44,869 nucleotides of DNA from Chrysochromulina tobinii (lineage: Eukaryota > Haptophyta > Prymnesiales > Chrysochromulinaceae), in contig JWZX01002565.1 of NCBI GenBank assembly GCA_001275005.1, positions 1 through 44,869 of the forward strand. The letters run 5' to 3'. The position numbers were made by a program, and so were the translations under genes. This document shows, in pieces, positions 9,081-17,423 of the stretch (positions are counted from its first letter, which is position 1; each line of letters starts with the position of its first letter). Under the pieces are notes generated by a model. That model worked only from the letters and a program-made list of their open reading frames with translations. It did no database searches and was not told the DNA's origin.

Positions 9081-10376
9081 TCAAATGGTCATTTCGCCCT
9101 CGCCGCCGCCGACGGGGCCGCCGCCACCAGGGTAAGCGTCCCGTATGAGACGGATGTCGTGCACGGCCCACAGTGGCAGCCCAAAGATCTGGGTGAGCTC
9201 TCGCGTCGATCGGAAAGCTGCCAGCGCACGCAGCGGGATGGCGAACTCGCGAAGGGCGTCTGCCCACGCGAGCCCTCGCCGCGCGATGAAGAGGTTCTGC
9301 GTCGCATCAAACTCCTCTATCTCGCAGTAGCGGCGTGAGAAGAGGCCGCTCTCGTGCGGCGCACACTTGTATGCAAGCCGGCTGCCGCAGGCATCTCGCC
9401 ACGAGAGCAGGAGCAGCAGCCCACGCACGCCAGCGACCTCGAGGCGCAGGTGCGAGGCGCACGCGCAGAGCTCCGCGAGCACGACGGCCACGTCGAGCAT
9501 GCGCGCGAGCAGGGGGTATCGCCAAGCTGCTGCTGCGGCCACGTCGGGCTGCGCAGCAGGCATCGCACGCAGCACGGAGCGCGCCAGGCGGCAGGCGAGG
9601 CCCACGAAGTGCGTCGAGCGGCACAGCATCACCTCGTGCGCCGTTCGATCTCGTCCGAGCTCAAAGAGGGTGTGGCGTGCGTCGCGCGCAAAGGCGATCA
9701 CCAGTAACGCGAACGGTCGTAACTTGGCGAGCAGCTCGGCGACGCCCTCGTGGCGGGGGTCGTCGGGGTGGAGGAAACGCTGGACGACGGAGAGGAGGTG
9801 TGCGCTCAAGAGCCAGCGGCAGACCGCCCGCAACCGCGTGTCGGAGGCGCGCGGCAGCGGCGCGAAGGATGGGCGCATCGCGTCCTGCGCCTCCTCCCAG
9901 CAATGTCCCGAGAAGACGTACAGCGCGAGCGCCGACTTGCCCATGGCGAAGCGCACGCCGTCCACGAGCTTGCGCAGTTGCTGTGTCTCCCGTCGCGCGA
10001 GCAGGTTGTAATGCCATACCCACCCTCGCTCAGTTGAGCCGAGGCTGCCGAATTCAGCGTGCAAGCTCACGACGGGGGTTATGCAGAGCGGGCAGCGCGC
10101 TGCCGGCGTGTGTGGCACCTGCCGCTCCGCCCACGAGCGGAAGCAGTGGACGCAAAAGCGGTGGCCGCATGAGGTGCGGCATGGATGGCTGGGCACCTCG
10201 AGGCAGATGGCACAATGGTCCTCTTCCTCCTCAGCCCGCTGGGCAGCGACGGCTAGACCTGCGGCGGCAGGCTGGCGCCCGCGCCGCCCAGACCAGCGGA
10301 GGAGCAGTGCCGCCGTCGCCACCACGCCGCAGCCCGCCGTGACGACGACGATCATCCGGTATGAAGATGACTGCAT
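9081..10376 (-). CDS. Membrane-anchored RING-HC E3 ubiquitin ligase, 431 aa
   Basis: Start ATG 10376 (a second Met seven codons on is an alternative; the open frame above starts only with GTG). An N-terminal hydrophobic anchor spans residues about 8-27. A C3HC4 RING finger spans 55-98: CAIC, CGH, CVHC and CPLC give the eight zinc ligands in canonical order. Family knowledge: RING-HC proteins bring an E2-ubiquitin conjugate to a substrate. Inferred: with the N-terminal anchor the RING should face the cytosol from an organelle or ER membrane. The C-terminal 330 residues are largely helical, Leu/Ala/Arg-rich and unrecognised, and may form the substrate platform. Single exon, terminating at TGA 9083-9081. 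Confidence 0.84.
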   Translation of the reverse strand: MQSSSYRMIVVVTAGCGVVATAALLLRWSGRRGRQPAAAGLAVAAQRAEEEEDHCAICLEVPSHPCRTSCGHRFCVHCFRSWAERQVPHTPAARCPLCITPVVSLHAEFGSLGSTERGWVWHYNLLARRETQQLRKLVDGVRFAMGKSALALYVFSGHCWEEAQDAMRPSFAPLPRASDTRLRAVCRWLLSAHLLSVVQRFLHPDDPRHEGVAELLAKLRPFALLVIAFARDARHTLFELGRDRTAHEVMLCRSTHFVGLACRLARSVLRAMPAAQPDVAAAAAWRYPLLARMLDVAVVLAELCACASHLRLEVAGVRGLLLLLSWRDACGSRLAYKCAPHESGLFSRRYCEIEEFDATQNLFIARRGLAWADALREFAIPLRALAAFRSTRELTQIFGLPLWAVHDIRLIRDAYPGGGGPVGGGEGEMTI

Positions 10377-10933
10377 TGGACACGTGTGGAAATTCCCTCT
10401 AGGCCCTGGCAATTCCCTATCATAAGCAATTCCTAAACTCCTCCTGGACTGTGTACAGTACTGAAATCCTCTCCTTTGGGATCGGGGGGAGCCGGGACAC
10501 ACACGGGATAGTTACACAGGACTGCACAGGGATCACGCAGACGAACCTCACAACCAAACCGACTTCCGACTACAAGTACCGTAACCGACGCACAACCACA
10601 AGCACGCCACGCCAAGCGCAAGCGCGGCCGACTCAGAATCTGTGAGCATGCAGTAAGAGGCAGCCCCCTGCGAGTTCCAAGTATACAAACTTGTTATTCA
10701 ACACCCCAAATTCAGATTTCCGTTGAGCGGAGTTTCCGAATTTAATTGCATTTTCTCCAGACACCGCAATTCAGGGGGTCCTGCCCATGTGTAGGTAGCT
10801 TGGTAAGTTACAAAGTTCTCTCCAGACCCGAGAGCGCGGTAACTTGCCCCTTTTTGGCAGACACTATGCGCTCTCAGCGCTGCAGCTCAGCGCAGCGCAG
10901 TGAGAAGGCGCGAGCAGCCGTCCCTGGAGGATC
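10377..10933. promoter_or_regulatory. Divergent intergenic region, 557 bp
   Basis: Lies between the start of the RING gene (minus) and the WW gene (plus), so it should hold both promoters. AT-rich parts occur at 10670-10760. No gene, RNA or clear repeat is seen. Confidence 0.4.
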
Positions 10934-12335
10934 ATGCCATGCATGTCGTACGGCCGCGGAGGAGGAGAGAAGCCGAGGTTTGCGGCTACTGGGCATGAAC
11001 CATCGCCCACATCGATCCTCGAGGACATGAACAAGCTCACATTGGGAGGTGCGTACTGGCAGCAACGTTGGGAATGTCCACCAGGATATGCGTTCCTGCC
11101 CGAGCCATGGGCGGCTGCACCTGCGCGGCTGCACCTCCTGGCTGCACATCAAGTGCCGCAACCACAAATGCCGCAACCTCAAGTGCCGCAAATGCCGCAA
11201 ATGCCGCCGATGCCGTCAAATGAAAGCTCGGGATTGGGAAGCCAAATGGCCGCGGCCTTCAGCAGCTACTTTGGTGGCAAAGGCGGCAGAGGCGGTAGAC
11301 ACGGAGAGCAGGGTGAGAAAGTGCTGCGTCCCAAGCTGGGCCCCTGCTTGCCCGGTGGCGGGGGCAAAAGAGGACCTCCAGCTCCACGATCAGCAGCAGG
11401 ACGACCCTCGTCTTCGTCGTCGTCGGCGCCGAGCTGTCCGGTATCTCCACGGGACCCTATGCCGCAGCCATCCCCGCCGCTTGTGGGGAAACTGTTTCAA
11501 GGGCTACTACTGCCCCAGCAGCAGCTCCTGTCCGTGCCACCCGCGCCGCTTTCATCGGAATCACTGTTTCAGATGGCCTTCGATCCGGAAGACGTGGGCC
11601 GTGCGATCGTGCATGCGCACGGGGAGCCGCACCAGGCGCTCGGGCTACTCCTCCACGCTGGCAAGACACGCATCCGAGCGATGCAAGAACGGCTGGATCA
11701 GATCGCCGCCGTGCACCCCTCCGCGGAGGCCAGCCTCCCCATGCCACCCCTTCCACCCTCAGGTCCGCATGAGGACCCAATCGCACGGCCAGGGGACCCC
11801 GCGGTGGCCCCTGGTCGCGTGAAGAAGAAGCGCCTCGCCCCACGGCACAAACGTGATATCATTTCTCTCCTCGACGAAGAGGAGGCGCAACCCCCGGCTT
11901 CAGTTGACGAAGCGCCAAACCCCCAGGCCGCGCCCGCCGTGCCCGCTGCTGCGCCCGTGGCTGCTGCCGCTGATGCATTGCTAGCTGGGTGGAGCGAGGT
12001 GAAGAAGGCCGAAGGCAAGACGTACTACTACAACAGGGAGACGCGCCAGGTACGGGGCTTCTCTGGCTCCGGCGTAGAGGGCTCTGAGGACGAGGAGGAG
12101 GACGATCCGTCCTTCGCGTTCGCCTCCTCGGCAGGCTCCTCAGCAGACTCCTCCCCAGCAGTTCCCGCCTTGAGAGCAGAGACCTTATCCCGACCATCCT
12201 TGCCTCGCTTGGCAGCCTGCGTGGATGCCGAGCAGGAGGCCCAAGACGGAGAGCGATCTGACCCTGCCATGGCTTCAATCTTGCGCGCGCCTCCGGAACG
12301 GGCGGGGGCGGGGGCGGGGACGGGATGGCCCATGA
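10934..12335 (+). CDS. WW-domain protein, Pro-rich, two exons
   Basis: Exon 1 (10934-12049, 372 codons) ends inside a WW domain: GWSEVKKAEGKTYYYNRETRQ has the first Trp (353), the YYY core and Asn367, but reading on gives no second Trp. A GT donor at 12050 (CAG|GTACGG) and an acceptor at 12215 preceded by a long pyrimidine tract (tccttgcctcgcttggcag) join in phase 0 to PAWMPS. This puts Trp375 exactly eight residues after Asn367, the canonical WW spacing. Translation then stops at 12335, giving 411 aa. Before the WW are Met/Pro/Gln-rich and Ser/Pro-rich disordered regions and one basic KKKR patch. WW domains bind Pro-rich ligands; this one is likely nuclear and linked to splicing or transcription (inference). 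If the intron is retained, an acidic Ser-rich tail to 12340 results, a possible second isoform. Confidence 0.7.
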
Positions 12336-13001
12336 ATTAGAGAGCTCGAGTCGGGGATGAGTCGGAGATCGCGAGAACAAGGACGAACCGCCGAGAACAA
12401 GTCGGACGAGCCGCCGTCACGGAGCATGAGCACAATGAAGGAGCGGAGAGCCCAACTCGCAAATAAGCCCGTCCCGGTGCAAGCATGAGCACGAAAGCGC
12501 GACGCGAGCCGCGCGATCATGGAATCATCACGAGAGATGTGACCAAAGCCTTACAACTGAACAAAGCGCGTACAAAGCCGTGTGCGGTGTGGTCTCGGAC
12601 CTGCCTCGTGCTCAGATACCAAACAGACGGCGTTTGGCTCGAAATGAGTGTGTGTTGTAGGTAACTCAGCCGTACAACTGTACCCTTTCCCTTAGTGATG
12701 GAGGGGTCGCAACGGCGGTCAACGATCATTAGTACCCATCGCGCCGATCGGGGACAACAATTTGATCCGGCTGCCGGGCTCGCGCGCGGCCACTCTCTAT
12801 CAAAGCGCGGGGTCCACGCACCACGGTAGGCGGAATAGGATTCGAGCGGGAAGACGCGCCGTGCAGAGGGCATGGCAGAGGGCGGGGTGCCGTGCCGTGC
12901 AGAGTGTTGAGCCCCCAACCCCCCGGCGTCTCCTTTCCGATGCGTCCCCCGTGCTGTTGCCGCAAGGCCGCGGCCGCGCCTCGGCCGCGCCTCGCGACTG
13001 C
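12336..13001. other. Convergent intergenic gap, 666 bp
   Basis: Lies between the 3' ends of the WW gene and the methyltransferase gene. It holds small direct repeats (gagaacaag near 12371 and 12393; gccgtgcagag near 12859 and 12895). A 164-codon minus-strand open frame from 13011 starts inside the methyltransferase coding region and has no motif, so I do not call it a gene. Confidence 0.4.
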
Positions 13002-14925
13002 TCAGTACCACTCAAGCGCCTTGGAGGCATTATGCAGCGCGAGGCCCTTGACGTCGCGATTCGGGTGGAGCCCGTTGTAGAAGACGAGCACATGCTGGTG
13101 GCACGTGCCCAGCTTGGCGCTGGCGTTGAAGGCGCTCGAGGCCCGCATGGGCAGCGAGGCGAGCGGCAGCATCATGACCGCGTGATTGTACAGACGCGCC
13201 CCGTGCGCTTCGAAGGCTGCTATCGTGTCCCCCACAAAGTTGCGGCAGAAGCCGTCGGGGTCGCGTATCTCGCCCACGACGAAGCACGCGAAGCGGTTAC
13301 GCGCCAAACGGCTCAGAGCTCGCCCGATGATGTCGCGATAGTCTTGGAGGAAGGCGGCGTATGTCTGTGCCTCGGAGAGGTCGCGCGGGTCGCCCGAGTA
13401 GCGCTCCAGATCGTAATACCTGCCCACGCACACACACGCGCGAGCATCGTCGGCAGTTGGCAGCGGCGCGCCGGCGGTGGCAGCACCGAGGGCAGCGGGA
13501 GCGCTCGTGGCGGCGCGTGGCTGCATCCAATAGTAGGCATCTACCCATTTTAGGCATGATGGTGTGTGCAGCAGCGCGCATCCAATGGGTCGTGCGCGCA
13601 CGCACGGAGGGCACGAGAAGAGCGCGTCAAAGCCCACGGCCGACCTCCGGCATCGAGTCGAGCGTGCGTGAGTCGGCCGCATGCCATGAGGGTTCCGTCC
13701 AACGAGCGCGCGCCGTGCTCGCGAGCGCATGCATCCGGGCCGCTTGGCGTCGGTTCTCGTCGACCTGCGCACTGGAGAGGTCGAGGCCGGTGTAGTGCAG
13801 CCCGAGGCGCGCGGCGACGCAGCCGCGCACAGAACCACCAGCGAAGGGGTCGAGCACCGAGCCGCCCGCCGGCACGAACCAACGGTAGACCAACTCGCAG
13901 AGCACTGGGCAGAAGACGCTCGTGCCGCGCGCCGCAACGCCGCCGAGCCCCTTGTACCCGAGCAGATTGTCGGCACGTCCGCACTCGGACTGGATGCGGT
14001 ACGTGTGCTCCCAATACGCGCGTCGATCCTTCCAGTACCCCTTGCGAGCATCGAGCACGGAGAAGGGCGGCGCGCCCCAGCGCGAGGCCAACTGGCCGCC
14101 GTCAGAGCCCTCCAGCCAGCGGGCGGAGTGCGAGCAGGCGGCGGAGGCGTGCTGGGCATCCCGCGGCTTCGCAGCGAAACCTTCGAGCAGCGCCGACGGC
14201 GCCGCTGGTGCTGGACGGCGTGCCGCGGCCGTGCCACCGGCAGGCGTTAGAGACGGTGCCCCGGCCGCCGCTGGCAAGTCAGCGGCGGCGGTGGCAGGCG
14301 GCGAGGTAGCAGGCGGCTGTGGCGGCACAGCGAGCGGTGGCTCAGCGGTCGGCGGCTGCGCAGTGCTACACGCGGTGCGAATCGCGGGCGCAACCACCTC
14401 GGCCGCGGCCGCCGCCTCGTCCGCCTCGTCCTCCTCCGAGTTGATAGCTTGGAAAAAGTGGCGTAGCGCCTCGTCCTCCTCCGAGTCGACGTCCGAATCG
14501 GATGCGGGTGTGTATCCCTCGGCAGCAGCGGATACGGTGGCAGACGGGGCCGCCGTCCGCCGCGCATTCTCGTCGGACGGCTGCTCCTCACGAAAGGCTA
14601 GCACAACGCCGCCCTCTCGTGGCACAGGCCCGCCGAGGATGACAAGGTCGCCGTCGCGCAGCTCGCGCGGCACTCCGGGCAACAGTCGCTCACCCGTGCT
14701 AAGAAAGCTCCCGTTGCTCGAGCCCGTATCCTCGATCTGGAAGAGAGAGCTTCCTTCTGCGCACCTCCGCACAACAACATGTGTTCTAGAGATCAAATTG
14801 CCACGCAGCCGCAGCCGTGCCGAATCACCCCGGCCGACGAGGAACGGTTCAGCATCGATTACGTGCGTCGACGCGTCACCGTCGAAGAACCGCAACTCGA
14901 GCGAGGCCGTGCGATGACGCTTCAT
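13002..14925 (-). CDS. FHA domain / DNA amino-methyltransferase fusion with apparent +1 frameshift
   Basis: Start ATG 14925. An FHA phosphothreonine-binding domain covers residues about 28-99 (FLVGRG, LISRTH, TGSSNGSF). An acidic Ser/Glu linker follows, then a beta-type amino-methyltransferase: the upstream block (PFSVLDARKGYW, TSVFCPVLCELVYRWF), SAM motif I DPFAGGSVRG (359-368) and LDLSSAQVDENR. Translation then meets TGA at 13629-13627 within CTT TGA C. Shifting +1 there continues into DALFSCPP, and a 186-bp intron (13605-13420, GTGCGT/CAG) joins to YYDLERYSGD, restoring catalytic motif IV (PPY). The rest (FACFVVGEIRDPDG, HQHVLVFYNG) is typical of the family, and the product is 578 aa. Known: phage and bacterial relatives methylate adenine N6 or cytosine N4 in DNA. 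Inferred: FHA tethering suggests phospho-regulated chromatin targeting. The frame break could be a sequencing indel, a real mutation or recoding. Confidence 0.78.
13626..13632 (-). other. Candidate +1 recoding heptamer CTT TGA C
   Basis: The sense strand reads CGT GGG CTT TGA CGC. A +1 slip on CTT places GAC next and stays in the catalytic frame. The heptamer equals the one used in bacterial RF2 (prfB) autoregulation, and CTT is also the slip codon of yeast Ty1. This is resemblance only; an extra base from sequencing would give the same picture. Confidence 0.4.
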
Positions 14926-15128
14926 GGCGGTGAAGGAAGCGCCGGCGGCGTCGGCGGAGAGAAGGTTGAGAGGGCGAGTAGTTAGCGGAGGTAAACACCG
15001 TCTCCATCGTTCACAGCGTTCTGCGAAGCGGGGTGCACTTTGCGCTCGGGGGCACTTAGACGTTTTTAGAACTCGCCCGAAACGGGACGCATGCATGCAG
15101 ATACATGTAAAACGTTACGAGCGCCTCC
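14926..15128. promoter_or_regulatory. Divergent intergenic region, putative bidirectional promoter
   Basis: 203 bp between the methyltransferase start (minus) and the GT25-FkbM start (plus). There is no distinctive box; called by geometry. Confidence 0.35.
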
Positions 15129-17018
15129 ATGCGTTGCCCCACTCCTGATGAGAGCGTCGACAGTGAGCTGAAAGCCCTTGCCACGCCCTCGTGCATGGAG
15201 CGGCATCTCAGAGGCATCGAGGGAGGAGGATTCAGACAGATGCCGACGTATGTCTTGCACCATCCGCGACTCACCGTGCGCCGAGCGCAAATGGAGTTAC
15301 GCCTAAAGAACGCCCACGTCGCAGATGTGACTTGGTTGCTGTGCGCGAATCGAGAGGACGTCGAGACCTTGTCGTTTCAGTCACGCCAGTGTCTCATACA
15401 GCTCACGCCAAGCCATCGGAGCATGCTCAACTCGAATGGCACCATCTCTCTCGCCATCAAGCACCTTTTAGCTTATGCAGACATTCGCATTCGTAACTTG
15501 ACAGCAGCCCTTGTCTTGGAAGATGATGCAGCGGTGCCAGCAAATCTTTGGGCGCTGCTGGCCGAGCCATTTGGAACCATACCGCCGGATGCGGACATTT
15601 TTTGGTTAGGAGGTGGCCATCGGAATGCTAACTTTGGTCATCACAAGAGGCTGAACGACACCTTTTACTGCGGCGACGCCAACCGTGTACGCGTCCTCTC
15701 TGGCAACCCTACCAATCGGTTGAACGGTACGTACTGCGTCTACGAACGAGAGTTTAGCATGCCGCCAATCTTCATCGGAGCGCATGCGTACATCATGACG
15801 CGTAGAGGGGCCCAATCTTGGCGTGGATGGCCAGTGCGGGCGCCCGCAGACCTGGTTCTATCCCGCGGCGACTTGCTCTGCCGCTCGCACCTAGGCACGC
15901 AGCAGTGCCATCTCTGGAAGCAGTACGGGCCCGCGCGCTGGTTCGTCATCCAGCAAAATGTCGACGGGCGCTCACATAACAATCCCATCGAGCTGCTTCG
16001 TCAACATGGCTGGGCATCGAGCGACGGCATGGCAGCATGGACGCTGGCGGCGTCGCCGACGGAGCCGTTGCCCCGTGGGGGTCAGCAGAGCCACGTCAAG
16101 ACCGAGGCAACCGCTGCGGCGGGATGCACGAACGTGCTGATGAAGGTGCATGGGTCGGACGACGTGACGCTTTGTGCCTACGGCGCATTCGACGCGGATC
16201 CTGCCTCAGAAGAGATTCGAAGGTACGGGCGACTGGCCGAGTGCGAGACGCTCGTGTCCACATGGGTACACAACACCACAGCAAGAGATTTGCAGCTGTA
16301 CGTCGAGGTCGGCTCCTCGATTGGGGCGTGCGCGGTGGAGATGCTGCTTCGTACGGAGGCGGCGGTGGCCGTCTTTGAATCCAATCCGAGCCATCTCTTT
16401 CACGTGCACAGCACCTTGAGACTCCTCGCTGCGAAACTACCGCAGCGCCACCTTGCCGAGCGTGTGATCGTCTTCCCGATCACGCTGAGCAATGAGAGCC
16501 GGGGAGCGGCAGATGCGCAGCTGCATCGGCCACTCGACGTCATCTTCAACTCCAATCTAAAGGCGACCAAGGCGACGCCTGGCTTCATTCGGCTCATTCA
16601 CTTGAGTGGTGGTTCTGCCCGTGCTGGTCGTCTCGATGCGTCGTACCACGAGCCGTCCTCACCGATGGAGGCTATCTTGGGGATGCAGCGCCTGCTCTGG
16701 TTCCGGCATGCCATTCAGGCCGTCGTCGTGAGCCACGTCGCCACGTGCTCGACGCACTCGGTAGGCGCCAAAGTGGGCGCTTGCTCTCTCGACGAGGACG
16801 AGATCACGCGCGCGAATTCCCTAGCCCACAACCTCCACGGTTCAAGACGCACGGTCGTCTTTCATCCTGTGCCTGCGCCCACAGGGGATTTGGTGGGAGC
16901 ACCGCTCCATGAGTCGCATTCTTCTCGCGTGGATCTGATAGGCCTGCCTGCGATGGGCCGCCACGTGGATCTGAAAGGGCCTGCAGCTGCATGCACTGCG
17001 TGCTGGCTTCGCCCCTAG
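15129..17018 (+). CDS. GT25-type glycosyltransferase fused to FkbM-like methyltransferase, 629 aa
   Basis: Single exon. Residues about 38-250 match the GT25 pattern (LPS glycosyltransferase / collagen galactosyltransferase family): an N-terminal PTYVLHHPRL strand, the acidic metal-binding ALVLEDDAAVP (EDD 131-133) and the AHAYIMTRRGAQ segment. Residues about 340-540 look like an FkbM-type SAM-dependent methyltransferase: VEVGSSIGACAVEML (392 on) is the Gly-rich SAM loop, followed by the acidic strand AVFESNPSH. The final 90 residues are unassigned. Family knowledge: GT25 enzymes add galactose or glucose to proteins or surface glycans, and FkbM enzymes O-methylate sugars or lipids. A fused enzyme could add and then cap a sugar by methylation (inference). 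No clear signal anchor is seen at the N-terminus, so the true start could lie in an unseen upstream exon. Confidence 0.78.
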   Translation: MRCPTPDESVDSELKALATPSCMERHLRGIEGGGFRQMPTYVLHHPRLTVRRAQMELRLKNAHVADVTWLLCANREDVETLSFQSRQCLIQLTPSHRSMLNSNGTISLAIKHLLAYADIRIRNLTAALVLEDDAAVPANLWALLAEPFGTIPPDADIFWLGGGHRNANFGHHKRLNDTFYCGDANRVRVLSGNPTNRLNGTYCVYEREFSMPPIFIGAHAYIMTRRGAQSWRGWPVRAPADLVLSRGDLLCRSHLGTQQCHLWKQYGPARWFVIQQNVDGRSHNNPIELLRQHGWASSDGMAAWTLAASPTEPLPRGGQQSHVKTEATAAAGCTNVLMKVHGSDDVTLCAYGAFDADPASEEIRRYGRLAECETLVSTWVHNTTARDLQLYVEVGSSIGACAVEMLLRTEAAVAVFESNPSHLFHVHSTLRLLAAKLPQRHLAERVIVFPITLSNESRGAADAQLHRPLDVIFNSNLKATKATPGFIRLIHLSGGSARAGRLDASYHEPSSPMEAILGMQRLLWFRHAIQAVVVSHVATCSTHSVGAKVGACSLDEDEITRANSLAHNLHGSRRTVVFHPVPAPTGDLVGAPLHESHSSRVDLIGLPAMGRHVDLKGPAAACTACWLRP

Positions 17019-17423
17019 AAGTTCCAAGGGTGGGCGGATCCAGTGAGAGAGAAAGTCAAAAATCATGTCTGTGCAACCATTTGCCTGATCTTTGTGAACA
17101 ACCCGCTGGAACAACCGCGTCTCGAGCACCGTGCATGCTCCTTCGGTCCACGCACGAAGGATGCGATATCGTATAGACCGACGCGTGCGACGAATTCTCG
17201 TGACTCGTCTAAAGAATGAATACATTCTGAATCGTTGAATTGCACAGGACGAATTTAAAACTCTTGTCGACGACCCGAGACCCGAGTCATTCCGGATTCG
17301 AGGCCGTCACCCACCCATACACCGCTCACGATACCGGTGGCTTGGAGCGGTATGCTAATATAGGTCTACCTAAGAATTATACGCGGCGCACGCCACGCCC
17401 TTGAAGCTTGATCAGTGTACACG
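17019..17423. other. Convergent intergenic gap, 405 bp, with small hairpin
   Basis: Lies between the 3' ends of the GT25-FkbM gene (plus) and the PDI-like gene (minus). A 7-bp inverted repeat, accgctc (17321-17327) and gagcggt (17345-17351), flanks a 17-nt loop and could be a 3' end signal for either transcript. No gene is seen. Confidence 0.4.

Noticed and set aside
12517-13011. 164-codon minus-strand open frame downstream of the methyltransferase
   Set aside because: It starts inside methyltransferase coding sequence in another frame, and its composition is mixed with no domain or hydrophobic pattern.
17281-17420. tRNA gene (a B-box-like GGATTCGAGGC)
   Set aside because: No matching A box or cloverleaf could be drawn around it.
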